NCBI RefSeq assembly: GCF_010868145.1 | Contig: NZ_JAAGUY010000007.1 | Coordinates: 11,377-75,376 of the forward strand | Source of the DNA: Nocardia cyriacigeorgica | GTDB taxonomy: Bacteria > Actinomycetota > Actinomycetes > Mycobacteriales > Mycobacteriaceae | Direction: 5' to 3' | DNA: 64,000 nucleotides | Shown: one piece after another, positions 53,241-61,719 of the stretch | How the letters are laid out: every line of letters begins with the position of its first letter | How positions within the stretch are numbered: position 1 is the stretch's first letter | Notes under the pieces: model-generated | The model's database searches: none | The model's input: the letters and a program-made list of their open reading frames with translations, nothing else | What the model was told of the DNA's origin: nothing | Position numbers and translations under genes: made by a program

Positions 53241-53463
53241 TTCTGCTCCACTTCCCGCCGCCCACCGGGACCCACCGATGAACAGGCGTACAGGCAAAAA
53301 GAACACATGGTCGAACCTGTCCCGGCCCGACCACGGAAAGCACCGAAACCATAGCAGCAGTCAGCTACTCGTCGTCCCGGTCGCGGGAGCCGGCCGGACT
53401 CTGCCCGCAGCTTTCAAGGCAGCACGACGGCTCGGTTATCGGCCGCGCATCGGGGCAGGGCAC

Positions 53464-53486
53464 GGCGGGCCGGTCACCGGCCCGCC
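53464..53486. terminator. 23-bp palindrome downstream of the second kinase gene
   Basis: GGCGGGCCGGT-C-ACCGGCCCGCC, perfect 11-bp arms. It lies in the 378-base gap 53241-53618 between the two kinase genes, downstream of the second kinase and upstream of the first. The rest of the gap should hold the promoter of the first kinase; I see no gene in it. Confidence 0.65.
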
Positions 53487-53618
53487 CGACCGATGGTCAC
53501 GGGCGCTCCGGTCGGGTCGTCCAGCGAACCCGTCCCGCGACACCATTGCCGAGCCGCAGATCGAAACCTTCTCGGCCCTGTGGCGGCCGCTGTCCGAGCC
53601 CGGCGAGCCTTCAGTCGA

Positions 53619-55202
53619 TCACTGCTCCGGCGGCGGTTGCCGCGGCCTGCCGAGCTGCCCGCCGAAGGGTGCCCGACCGGGACGACGCGGCGCGCCCGGC
53701 AGGTCGATCACCGCGGCGGGCGGACGTCGCGGCGTCGCCGGACGTGATCTGTTGTCCTCGGCAGCCTGCTCCACCGGGTCGGCATCGTTCGGGGTGTGGG
53801 CACCATTGCCCGCACCGGGCCCCGGATCGCCTGCACCGCGTCCGGATGATCCGGCGCGGCCGTCCGGAGTCGGCCACTGATCACCACTGTGATGTCCGGG
53901 CGGAGTGCCGCCGTGCTGCGGGGACCGCGGGAACGGCCTGGTCCCGGGTGGCGTCGCCGAGCCAGGACGGCCGGAACCACCGTGCACGGGCGGCTCGCCG
54001 GCGCCGTGGCCCGGCGGCATCTGCCCACCCGGATGGGGCGGCACCCAGCCCGGTGGGAAACGGTGGTCCGGTCGCGACTCGGGTCCGCGACCGTGCGGCG
54101 CCGGATGCCCAGCGGCGGGTGTGTATGCCGGGCCATGATGTGGCGGGACCCCGGGTGGCGGCGCCCCGTGCGGGCCGGGTGCCGGTCGCTGCGGATATCG
54201 ATACAGCGGAACTCCACGCGATGGCGCCACCGGATGTGGTGGCGGGGTCGGATGCCGATGTGGCGGCCCGGCGTTGCCGTGGTGCGGCGCGGGTCCGGCA
54301 GAGCCATGGCGCGGCGGCACATACGGCCCCGGTGTCGGCAACCACCCGGTGTAGTGCTGCTGCGCCCCCGACGTACCCAATGCCCTGCGCGCCGCGGCGG
54401 CGAACTCGGTGCAGCTGGTGTAGCGGTCGACCGGGCCCTTCGCCAACGCACGGGCCAGCACGTCATCGAGTCCGGGCGGTAATCCGGGACGCACCCGGCT
54501 CAGCCGCGGCACCGGCGCGGACAGATGCCCGTTGATGACCGCGGCGGGCGAGGCGGCCGAATACGGCGAATCACCGGTCAGCAGCCAGTACAGCGTGCAG
54601 GCCAGCGAGTACTGGTCGCCGCGGTGGTCCAGTTTGGCGCCGGTGAGCTGTTCGGGGGCGGCGAAGGCGAGCGTCGCGGTGATGGTGTCGGCCGAGCTCA
54701 ATGTGGTGTCGCTGTCCCGCATGCCCGCGATGCCGAAATCGGTGAGCAGCACCCGCTCCGGCTGACCGATGGGCGCCTTGGCGAGCAGGATGTTGGCAGG
54801 TTTCACATCCCTGTGCAGGACCCGGTTGGCGTGCGCGAAATCCAGGGCGGCCGCCGTCTCGGCGATGATCTGCACGGCGCGCCCCGGCGCGAGCACGTTC
54901 ACATCCGCGATGGAGGCGTCGGCGCCTGGCACGAACTGCATGGAGATCCACAGCTGACGGTCTTCGGCGCCGCGGTCGTAGACGGTGACGATATTGGGAT
55001 GGTCCAGTTGCGCGGCGAGGTCGGCCTCGCGTTCGAAGCGGCGGCGGATCTCGTTGTCGGTATAGAGCTCCCGGTTGAGCAGCTTCAGCGCCGTCAGACG
55101 TGGCAGCCGAGGATGCTTGGCCAGGTAGACGGTGCCCATACCGCCGCGGCCGAGCACTTTCCGGATGGTGTAACCCACGAACTCGTCGCCAGCCGCCAGC
55201 AC
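53619..55202 (-). CDS. Cytoplasmic-looking Ser/Thr protein kinase with Pro/His-rich tail
   Basis: 527-residue Hanks-type kinase. Kinase domain (about 8-270): GRGGMGTVYLAKHPRLPRLTALKLL, HRDVKPANILLAK, TDFGIAGMRD and FAAPEQLTGAKLDHRGDQYSL. Then about 250 residues very rich in Pro, Gly and His (PHHGNAGPPHRHP and similar) with no TM helix or sensor domain. It shares long stretches with the kinase at 51375-53240, so the pair arose by duplication, with different C-termini. GTG at 55202 is preceded by AGAGGGGGG. Substrates unknown; the tail may mediate protein contacts. Confidence 0.9.
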   Translation of the reverse strand: MLAAGDEFVGYTIRKVLGRGGMGTVYLAKHPRLPRLTALKLLNRELYTDNEIRRRFEREADLAAQLDHPNIVTVYDRGAEDRQLWISMQFVPGADASIADVNVLAPGRAVQIIAETAAALDFAHANRVLHRDVKPANILLAKAPIGQPERVLLTDFGIAGMRDSDTTLSSADTITATLAFAAPEQLTGAKLDHRGDQYSLACTLYWLLTGDSPYSAASPAAVINGHLSAPVPRLSRVRPGLPPGLDDVLARALAKGPVDRYTSCTEFAAAARRALGTSGAQQHYTGWLPTPGPYVPPRHGSAGPAPHHGNAGPPHRHPTPPPHPVAPSRGVPLYRYPQRPAPGPHGAPPPGVPPHHGPAYTPAAGHPAPHGRGPESRPDHRFPPGWVPPHPGGQMPPGHGAGEPPVHGGSGRPGSATPPGTRPFPRSPQHGGTPPGHHSGDQWPTPDGRAGSSGRGAGDPGPGAGNGAHTPNDADPVEQAAEDNRSRPATPRRPPAAVIDLPGAPRRPGRAPFGGQLGRPRQPPPEQ

Positions 55203-55308
55203 CGTGCACCCCCCTCTTCGGGTCGAATCCAATCCTACCGATGTATATCGCCGACCCGCCCGGGCGCAACACCTCGAGGCTGTCGGTGGCGGTCGTTATG
55301 GTGACAGC

Positions 55309-56079
55309 ATGCGCATTGGAGCACATGTCCGGCTCGACAGCGATCCGATCGGCTGGGGTGAGAAACTCGGCGCCGACGTCATCCAGTTGTTCGTCGTCGA
55401 CCCGCAGAGTTGGGATAAGCCGCAGCCGCATCCGCGGGCCGAGCAGATCCTGGCCAGCCCGATCGATGTGGTGGTGCACTCCTCCTATCAGATCAATGTG
55501 GCCAGCCTGAACAATCGGCTGCGCATGCCCTCACGCAATGCGGTGGCCCAGCAGGCGAAGGCCGCCGCTGATATCGGCGCGTTCGGCCTGGTCGTGCACG
55601 GCGGCCACGTCCGTTCCGACGATGAGGTCGAGGCGGGGATCATCAACTGGCGCAAACTGTTCGAGCGTCAGCAGGACAAGGGCGGCTTCGCGGTACCGAT
55701 CCTGATCGAGAACACCGCGGGCGGAAACCATGCCATGGCCAGGCATTTCGATTCCATCGCGCGGCTCTGGGATGCGGTGGGCGATTTCGGTGCGGGCTTC
55801 TGCCTCGACACCTGCCATGCCTGGGCCGGCGGTGAGGAGCTGGTCGGTGTGGTCGAGCGGATCCGTGCGATCACCGGCCGCATCGATCTGGTGCACCTGA
55901 ATTCCTCACGTGACGAGTTCGATTCCGGCGCCGACCGGCACGCCAACTTCGCCGACGGCACCATCGATCCGCAGCTGCTGGCCGAGGTCTGCCGCACCGC
56001 CGACGCGCCGGTGGTCCTGGAGACTCCGGCCGAAGGTGTGGCAGAGGATCTGGCCTACCTTCGCGAACACGTCGGCTGA
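55309..56079 (+). CDS. nfo: Deoxyribonuclease IV (AP endonuclease)
   Basis: 256-residue endonuclease IV of the actinobacterial End type: cuts 5' to abasic sites in base-excision repair. TIM-barrel metal ligands are visible in VVHSSYQINVA, LVVHGGHV, LIENTAGG, CLDTCHAW, VHLNSSRDEFDSGADRHANF and VLETPAEG (His, Glu and Asp ligands of the trinuclear Zn site). ATG at 55309 (MRIGAHV) is the family start; the frame opens 35 codons earlier. Divergent from the kinase gene. Confidence 0.93.
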   Translation: MRIGAHVRLDSDPIGWGEKLGADVIQLFVVDPQSWDKPQPHPRAEQILASPIDVVVHSSYQINVASLNNRLRMPSRNAVAQQAKAAADIGAFGLVVHGGHVRSDDEVEAGIINWRKLFERQQDKGGFAVPILIENTAGGNHAMARHFDSIARLWDAVGDFGAGFCLDTCHAWAGGEELVGVVERIRAITGRIDLVHLNSSRDEFDSGADRHANFADGTIDPQLLAEVCRTADAPVVLETPAEGVAEDLAYLREHVG

Positions 56080-56187
56080 TGCGGCGGCGGGCACCGTTGC
56101 GATCAGGCCGACCGTAAACCTGTCCGCGGCGGCAGGGCGGTGGTGTGCTCGTCACATCAACATCCGCTCTCCCCGCGAAGGTGACCC

Positions 56188-57126
56188 ATGACCGTCGACA
56201 ACGCCACCCCCGCCTCCGCCGCCGTCTCGGTGGTCAAGCTCGGTTCCCGTATCGGTGCCAGGATCGACGGTGTCCGAATCGGCGCCGATCTGGACACCGA
56301 GACCGTGACCGCCATCAATCGCGCGCTGCTCGAGCACAAGGTGATCTTCTTCCGCGGCCAGGAGCACCTCGACGAGGACTCCCAGCACGAGTTCGCACAA
56401 CTGCTCGGCAGTCCGACCACCCCGCATCCGACCGTCACTTCGCAGGGCATCAAGTCCCTGGCCATCGACTCCGAACGCGGCCGTGCCAACAGCTGGCACA
56501 CCGACGTCACTTTCGTCGACCGGATTCCGAAGGCCTCGATCCTGCGTGCGGTGCATCTACCGACCTACGGCGGTTCCACCACCTGGGCCTCGACGGTGGC
56601 CGCCTACGATTCCCTGCCCGACCCGCTCAAGTTGCTGGCCGAGAACCTGCGTGCGGTGCACACCAACGCCTACGACTACGCCACCCGCACCGGCACCGAA
56701 CCCACCGACCACCAGCGCGAATATCGCGCCGAGTTCGAGTCGACGCTGTTCGAGACCGAGCATCCGGTGGTGCGGGTGCATCCGGAGACCGGCGAGCGGG
56801 CGCTGCTGCTCGGCCATTTCGTCAAGAATTTCGTCGGATTGTCCGTGACCGAATCGCAGGCGCTGTTCCGGTTGTTCCAGGACCGGGTCACCAAGCTCGA
56901 GCACACCGTGCGCTGGAATTGGTCCGATGGTGATGTGGCGATCTGGGACAACCGCGCCACCCAGCACTACGCCGTCGACGACTACGACGACCAGCCGCGC
57001 AGGCTGACCAGGATCACCCTGGCCGGCGATGTCCCGGTCGGTGTCGATGGCTCGCTGAGCACCGTCCGCGCCGGTGACGCCGAGCACTACTCGATCATCG
57101 ACGTGCCGCAGCAGGCCGCTGCCTGA
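56188..57126 (+). CDS. TauD/TfdA dioxygenase, alkylsulfatase (AtsK/Rv3406) type
   Basis: 312-residue Fe(II)/2-oxoglutarate dioxygenase. Iron ligands WHTDVTF (HxD) near residue 98 and the distal His of [12 protein letters not shown] near 257; 2-oxoglutarate Arg near [10 protein letters not shown]. The segment NSWHTDVTF... [20 protein letters not shown] is close to M. tuberculosis Rv3406, a sulfate-ester dioxygenase that releases sulfate and aldehyde. A sulfur-scavenging role is inferred. ATG at 56188. A strong stem-loop follows. Confidence 0.9.
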   Translation: MTVDNATPASAAVSVVKLGSRIGARIDGVRIGADLDTETVTAINRALLEHKVIFFRGQEHLDEDSQHEFAQLLGSPTTPHPTVTSQGIKSLAIDSERGRANSWHTDVTFVDRIPKASILRAVHLPTYGGSTTWASTVAAYDSLPDPLKLLAENLRAVHTNAYDYATRTGTEPTDHQREYRAEFESTLFETEHPVVRVHPETGERALLLGHFVKNFVGLSVTESQALFRLFQDRVTKLEHTVRWNWSDGDVAIWDNRATQHYAVDDYDDQPRRLTRITLAGDVPVGVDGSLSTVRAGDAEHYSIIDVPQQAAA

Positions 57127-57212
57127 CCGGTCAGGGCCCGGAGGCGGTAGCGAAGCGTAACCACGCAGGGCCCCCGGTCAGGTGCCAACAGATACAGGTG
57201 CCTGACAGCGCA

Positions 57213-57254
57213 GGTGTGTCCGTCCGGCGGAGGCAAACGCCGGGCGGACACACC
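57213..57254. terminator. Long stem-loop between dioxygenase and CoA-transferase genes
   Basis: Arms GGTGTGTCCGTCCGGCG and CGCCGGGCGGACACACC pair at 16 of 17 positions around an 8-base loop. It ends 15 bases before the CoA-transferase start, so it may also act as a leader hairpin. Confidence 0.65.
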
Positions 57255-57268
57255 CATGGTTCACACTG

Positions 57269-58507
57269 ATGGCCATGAGTATCAGGCCCCTGGACGGTGT
57301 GCGCGTCCTGGAACTCGGCAATTATGTGGCCGCTCCGACCGCCGGACGTATCCTCGGCGATTTCGGTGCCGAGGTGATCAAGGTCGAACGCCCCGAGACC
57401 GGCGACGAACTACGCAACTGGCGTCTCTACGGCGGCGACACTTCGATGCTCTACCGCACCATCAACCGCAACAAGAAGTCGATCACCCTGGATCTGCGCA
57501 CCGATGCCGGGCGCGCGGTGGTGCTGGATCTGGTCCGGCACTGCGATGTGCTGCTGGAGAACTTCCGTCCCGGCATGCTGGAGAAATGGGGGCTCGGTCC
57601 CGAGGTCCTCGAGGCAGCCAACCCGAATCTGGTGATCACCCGCATCTCCGCGTACGGCCAGACCGGCCCGCTGGCCGCGCGCCCAGGGTTCGCGGCGGTG
57701 GCCGAGGCGGTGGGCGGACTGCGTGAACTGGTCGGTGACCCGGACCGGCCGCCGGTGCGCGTCGGTGTCTCGATCGGCGATTCCATCGCCGGGATCTACG
57801 CCGCGTTCGGCACGGTCATGGCGTTGTTCCAGCGTGAGCGCAGCAGCGCAACCGTGCCACTGGAACAGCGGGTAATCGACGTGGCGCTCAACGAGGCCAT
57901 TCTGTCGGTGATGGAGTCGCTGGTCCCGGACTATCTGGCGTACGGCATCAACCGGGAGCGGGTGGGTGGCCGGATGGAGGGCATCGCCCCGAGCAACGCC
58001 TATCCGTGTTCGGACGGCGCGAGCATCATCATCGGCGGTAACGGTGATGCCATCTTCCAGCGCTATATGGCTGTGATCGATCGCACCGACCTGGCCGCAG
58101 ATCCGGAACTACAGGACAACGCGGGCCGCTGGCGCCACCGTGACCGTCTCGATGCCGCGATCGGCGAGTGGACGATCCGACACACCCGCGACGAAGCGCT
58201 GCGCATCCTGGAAGACGCCGCCATCCCGTGCGGGCCGATCTACACCGCCGCCGATATCGTCGCCGACGAGCAGTACGCGGCCCGCAATATGATCCAGCAC
58301 TTTCCGGTCGATGTCGGCGAACCCGAACCCAAACAGGTGGGTTTCCCCGGCATCGTTCCGGTCATCGGCGAGCGTTCGCTGCCTATCCGCTCGGTGGGCC
58401 CCGATCTGGGCGAGCACACCAGACAGGTACTGACGGATGTGCTCGGTATGAGTGCGGCCGAGATCGATACCCTCACCGGCGCGCGGGATCAGGAGGCGGC
58501 CTCATGA
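57269..58507 (+). CDS. CaiB/BaiF family (class III) CoA-transferase
   Basis: 412-residue class III acyl-CoA transferase that moves CoA between carboxylic acids. N-terminal VRVLELGNYVAAPTAGRILGDFGAEVIKVE, then NRNKKSITLDL, LLENFRPG and the catalytic Asp171 in VGVSIGDSIAG. ATG at 57269 (an alternative ATG two codons in). It ends in an ATGA shared with a short frame and is followed closely by an HMG-CoA lyase-like gene, suggesting breakdown of a branched or methylated acid. Substrate unknown. Confidence 0.92.
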   Translation: MAMSIRPLDGVRVLELGNYVAAPTAGRILGDFGAEVIKVERPETGDELRNWRLYGGDTSMLYRTINRNKKSITLDLRTDAGRAVVLDLVRHCDVLLENFRPGMLEKWGLGPEVLEAANPNLVITRISAYGQTGPLAARPGFAAVAEAVGGLRELVGDPDRPPVRVGVSIGDSIAGIYAAFGTVMALFQRERSSATVPLEQRVIDVALNEAILSVMESLVPDYLAYGINRERVGGRMEGIAPSNAYPCSDGASIIIGGNGDAIFQRYMAVIDRTDLAADPELQDNAGRWRHRDRLDAAIGEWTIRHTRDEALRILEDAAIPCGPIYTAADIVADEQYAARNMIQHFPVDVGEPEPKQVGFPGIVPVIGERSLPIRSVGPDLGEHTRQVLTDVLGMSAAEIDTLTGARDQEAAS

Positions 58508-58683
58508 GGCGCCGTCGTACCCCGCGTCGCCCACCGGCTCGGGGAAGCTGGGAACCGCGCGCCCCGGAGCATCGCCGTCCGACCGTGCACCCGAATCCGG
58601 CCGGAATGAACGAGAAGCCGTGCGGCGGCGTGATGTGCGTGCCGCCGCAGGCACAGGACAAGCGAGCACCGCGATGGCTGTGA
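58504..58683 (+). CDS. Possible 59-codon linking frame, doubtful gene
   Basis: ATG at 58504 overlaps the CoA-transferase stop (ATGA) and the frame ends inside the start of the HMG-CoA lyase gene. The product is very basic (MRRRRTPRRPPARGSW). The overlaps at both ends would allow translational relay, but there is no recognisable domain, and composition alone could leave this frame open. Confidence 0.22.
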   Translation: MRRRRTPRRPPARGSWEPRAPEHRRPTVHPNPAGMNEKPCGGVMCVPPQAQDKRAPRWL

Positions 58684-59603
58684 CCGCGGCGCCACTGTTG
58701 CGGGATGTGACCCTGCGCGACGGTCTGCAATTGACCGGCAAGCCGCTGCCCGTGGAGCAGAAGGTGGACGTCGTGCGGCGGCTGCTCGCACTCGGGGTGC
58801 CCGCGCTGGAGATCGGCTCCATGGCGCGCCCTGATCTGGTGCCGCCGATGGCCAACAGCATGGAACTCGTCTCCGCGCTGACCCCCGAGGAGCTCGAGCG
58901 CTGCTGGCTGTGGGTCGCCACGCCACGCCACGTGGAGAAGGCCGCCGCCGCGGGCGTGCGCAATTTCCAGTACTGCTTCTCGGTCTCGGATGCGCACAAC
59001 CGGGCCAATATCGGCCGCGATACCGAGGCCAGCGTCGCTGCCATGCCGGATGCCGTACGGATTGCCTCGGAGGCGGGCGGCGCCATTCAGCTGTGTCTGG
59101 CCACGGCGTTCACCTGCCCGTTCGACGGGCCGGTCGATCCGGAGCGGGTGCTGGCCATCGCGTTGGATCCGCGCACCGATGGTGCCACCGACATCGTCCT
59201 GGCCGACACGCTCGGCCAGGCCTATCCGGCCGAGGTCGCGGCCCTGGTGACGGCCGTGCGCGAGCGAACCCCGCAGCGCCGCATCGTCTTCCACGGCCAC
59301 GATACGTGGGGCATGGGCGTGGCGAATTCGCTGGCCGCGATCGGCGCGGGCGCCACCATGGTGGACGGTTCGCTCGGCGGGCTCGGCGGCTGCCCGTTCG
59401 CTCCTGGGGCCAGCGGCAATACCGCGACCGAGGACCTACTGTTCGCCACCCGCCCGGACTGGTTCACCCCTGCCGCCCTGGCGTCGCTGGTCGGGCTCAC
59501 CGAGGAGATCCTGACCGAACTCGGCGAACCCAACCGCTCACGCACCACGCAGGGCGCACGCTCGGAGGCCGAGGCATTCGACTGGGTGATCCGAGCCCGC
59601 TGA
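58674..59603 (+). CDS. Hydroxymethylglutaryl-CoA lyase-like protein
   Basis: 309-residue DRE-TIM aldolase. RDVTLRDGLQ at the N-terminus holds the catalytic Arg-Asp; ALEIGSMARPDLVPPM matches the HMGL pattern (usually SFVSPKWVPQM), metal ligands are in HGHDTWGMGVAN, and the HMGL-specific Cys loop is GGLGGCPFAPGASGN. It cleaves 3-hydroxy-3-methylglutaryl-CoA or a related 3-hydroxyacyl-CoA to acetyl-CoA and a keto acid. ATG at 58674. The pairing with a class III CoA-transferase is typical of dicarboxylate or leucine-type degradation modules. Confidence 0.9.
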   Translation: MAVTAAPLLRDVTLRDGLQLTGKPLPVEQKVDVVRRLLALGVPALEIGSMARPDLVPPMANSMELVSALTPEELERCWLWVATPRHVEKAAAAGVRNFQYCFSVSDAHNRANIGRDTEASVAAMPDAVRIASEAGGAIQLCLATAFTCPFDGPVDPERVLAIALDPRTDGATDIVLADTLGQAYPAEVAALVTAVRERTPQRRIVFHGHDTWGMGVANSLAAIGAGATMVDGSLGGLGGCPFAPGASGNTATEDLLFATRPDWFTPAALASLVGLTEEILTELGEPNRSRTTQGARSEAEAFDWVIRAR

Positions 59604-59617
59604 GGGAGCGACCGCCG

Positions 59618-59642
59618 ACGTCACGCTGATTCAGCGTGACGT
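59618..59642 (+). terminator. Stem-loop after the HMG-CoA lyase-like gene
   Basis: Perfect 11-bp arms ACGTCACGCTG / CAGCGTGACGT with a 3-base loop, 15 bases past the stop. Confidence 0.75.
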
Positions 59643-59782
59643 AACTCCCGGCAGACCGGCCGGCCTCAGCCCGACCCGGTCCTCCATGCGCTCGATTCCA
59701 CCGCCCACCTTCTTATCGACGAACCTTTCTTGCGAACCGGCCGCGATCACCGATCGCTTGCTCGGCCCACTCGAGTCGTAGT

Positions 59783-59825
59783 ACTGTCCAGACACGTGTC
59801 CATCACATGACCGGACAGTGATCAC
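59783..59825. promoter_or_regulatory. Dyad cluster in the CYP51 promoter region
   Basis: ACTGTCC (59783-59789) and GGACAGT (59813-59819) form a wide inverted repeat enclosing the palindrome GACACGTGTC (59791-59800), with GTGATCAC (59818-59825) adjoining. It lies 14-56 bases upstream of the cyp51 ATG, where an operator would block transcription. The regulator is not in this window. Confidence 0.5.
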
Positions 59826-59838
59826 CGGGAGGTTTTCG

Positions 59839-61191
59839 ATGACTCTGGTGCAGCCGCAACGAGTCTCCGGCGGCGACTCCGAACATGGCCATCTCGACGA
59901 GTTCCGGATGGACCCGATCGCGCTGATGCGCCGGGTTCGGGAGGAATGCGGCGATGTCGGCGCATTCGAACTCGCGGGCAAGCGGGTGATCCTGCTGACC
60001 GGGGCCGAGGCCAACGAATTCTTCTTCCGGGCCGGCGACGAGGAGCTGGATCAGGGGGCCGCCTATCCGTTCATGAAACCGATATTCGGCGACGGCGTCG
60101 TCTTCGACGCCAGCCCGGAACGTCGTAAGGAAATGCTGCACAACCAGGCGTTACGCGGCGACCAGATGCGCGGGCACGCCGCGACGATCGCCGCCGAGGT
60201 CGACAAAATGGTGGCGAACTGGGGTGATTCCGGGGAAATAGATCTGCTCGATTTCTTCGCCGAACTGACCATTTACACCTCCTCGGCCTGCCTGATCGGG
60301 GTGAAATTCCGCAATCAGCTCGACGGCCGTTTCGCCCAGCTCTATCACGATCTCGAACGCGGCACCGACGCCCTCGCCTACGTCGATCCGTACGCGCCGA
60401 TCGAGAGTTTTCGCCGCCGCGACGCCGCCCGCAGCGAGCTGGTCGCGCTGGTGCAGGAGATCATGGACACCCGCGCGGCGAATCCGCCTGCCGAATCCGG
60501 TGACCGCGACATGCTCGATGTGCTGGTGTCGGTACCCGGCGAGGACGGTAAGCCGCGGTTCAGTGCCAGCGAGATCACCGGCATCTTCATCTCGATGATG
60601 TTCGCCGGACATCACACCACCTCGGGTACGGCGGCGTGGAGTGTCATCGAATTGCTGCGCCATCCCGAGCAGCTACAGAAGGTGGTGGCCGAGCTCGACG
60701 ATCTCTACAGCGACGGTTCCGATATCAGTTTCGGTGCGTTGCGCCAGATTCCGCAGCTCGAGGCGGTGCTGAAGGAGACGCTGCGGCTGCATCCGCCGCT
60801 GATCATCCTGATGCGGGTGGCGCGCGACGAATTCGATGTGTGCGGCAGCCGGATCGAACCCGGCGATATGGTGGCCGCGACACCTGCGATTTCGAATCGG
60901 ATCGCCGAGGATTTCCCGAATCCCGATGCTTTCGACCCGGGCCGCTATATCGACCCGAACCAGGAAGACATCCTCAACCGGTGGACCTGGATCCCGTTCG
61001 GCGCAGGCCGCCACCGCTGCGTCGGCGCGGCATTCGCCCTGATGCAGTTGAAGGCCATCTTCTCGATCCTGCTGCGGGATTGGGAGTTCGAGATGGGGCT
61101 GCCATCGCAGGATTACCGCAACGATCACAGCAAGATGGTGGTGCAGCTACAGCAGCCGTGCACGGTGCGTTACCGCAGGCGACGGAAATGA
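59839..61191 (+). CDS. cyp51: Sterol 14-alpha-demethylase CYP51
   Basis: 450-residue P450 with close resemblance to M. tuberculosis CYP51 along its length. RVSGGDSEHGHLDEF at the N-terminus, FDASPERRKEMLHN, the YTSSACLIG substrate region, I-helix FAGHHTTSGTAAW (conserved His-Thr), ExxR in LKETLRLHPPL, and FGAGRHRCVGAAFALMQ with haem Cys394. In vitro mycobacterial CYP51 removes the 14-alpha methyl of lanosterol or obtusifoliol; its physiological role in bacteria is unclear. ATG at 59839 has GGGAGG upstream. The ferredoxin gene that follows cyp51 in mycobacteria is not present here. Confidence 0.96.
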   Translation: MTLVQPQRVSGGDSEHGHLDEFRMDPIALMRRVREECGDVGAFELAGKRVILLTGAEANEFFFRAGDEELDQGAAYPFMKPIFGDGVVFDASPERRKEMLHNQALRGDQMRGHAATIAAEVDKMVANWGDSGEIDLLDFFAELTIYTSSACLIGVKFRNQLDGRFAQLYHDLERGTDALAYVDPYAPIESFRRRDAARSELVALVQEIMDTRAANPPAESGDRDMLDVLVSVPGEDGKPRFSASEITGIFISMMFAGHHTTSGTAAWSVIELLRHPEQLQKVVAELDDLYSDGSDISFGALRQIPQLEAVLKETLRLHPPLIILMRVARDEFDVCGSRIEPGDMVAATPAISNRIAEDFPNPDAFDPGRYIDPNQEDILNRWTWIPFGAGRHRCVGAAFALMQLKAIFSILLRDWEFEMGLPSQDYRNDHSKMVVQLQQPCTVRYRRRRK

Positions 61192-61194
61192 GAC

Positions 61195-61223
61195 ATGGGG
61201 TCCGCCCGGTGAGCGGACCCCAT
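61195..61223. terminator. Bidirectional terminator between cyp51 and the peroxidase gene
   Basis: Perfect 11-bp arms ATGGGGTCCGC / GCGGACCCCAT with a 7-base loop, four bases past the cyp51 stop and between convergent genes. Confidence 0.85.
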
Positions 61224-61233
61224 CAGCAGTCGG

Positions 61234-61719
61234 TCAGAGCAGCGCTTCGACAGCCGCCACCAACGCCGCATCGTCCGGTGTGGTGCGCGGCCGGAACCGG
61301 CCCGCCACCGCGCCGTCGCGGCCGATCAGGAACTTCTCGAAATTCCACTGGATATCGCCCGCCGCGCCCTCGGCGTCGGCGGTCTCGACCAGGGGCTGGT
61401 AGAGCGCGTGCCGGTCGTCGCCATTGACGTCGACCTTCTCCAGCAGCGGAAAGTCCACGCCGTAGGTCATCGAGCAGAACTGCTGGATCTCCTCCGCGGT
61501 GCCCGGTTCCTGGCCCATGAACTGATTGCACGGCACACCGATGACGCTGAATCCGCGATCGCCGTAGCTCTTCTGCAGTTCGACCAGGCCCGAATACTGC
61601 GGGGTCAACCCGCATTTGGACGCCACGTTCACCAGCAGCACGACGCGATCTCCGACCAGACCGGCAAGCGTGGACGGCTCACCGGAGAGGGTACGCACCG
61701 GAATGTCTCGAACGTTCAC
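61234..61719 (-). CDS. Glutathione peroxidase family thiol peroxidase
   Basis: 161-residue GPx-fold peroxidase. Peroxidatic Cys in LVNVASKCGLTPQYSGL (near residue 37), the Gln of VPCNQFMGQEPG with a second Cys, and the Trp-Asn pair in DIQWNFEKFLI complete the catalytic tetrad; Cys replaces selenocysteine. In organisms lacking glutathione such enzymes usually use thioredoxin or mycothiol systems. GTG at 61719 overlaps the CYP125 stop (GTGA), so it is coupled to a steroid-type P450, an unusual pairing. Confidence 0.92.
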   Translation of the reverse strand: MNVRDIPVRTLSGEPSTLAGLVGDRVVLLVNVASKCGLTPQYSGLVELQKSYGDRGFSVIGVPCNQFMGQEPGTAEEIQQFCSMTYGVDFPLLEKVDVNGDDRHALYQPLVETADAEGAAGDIQWNFEKFLIGRDGAVAGRFRPRTTPDDAALVAAVEALL

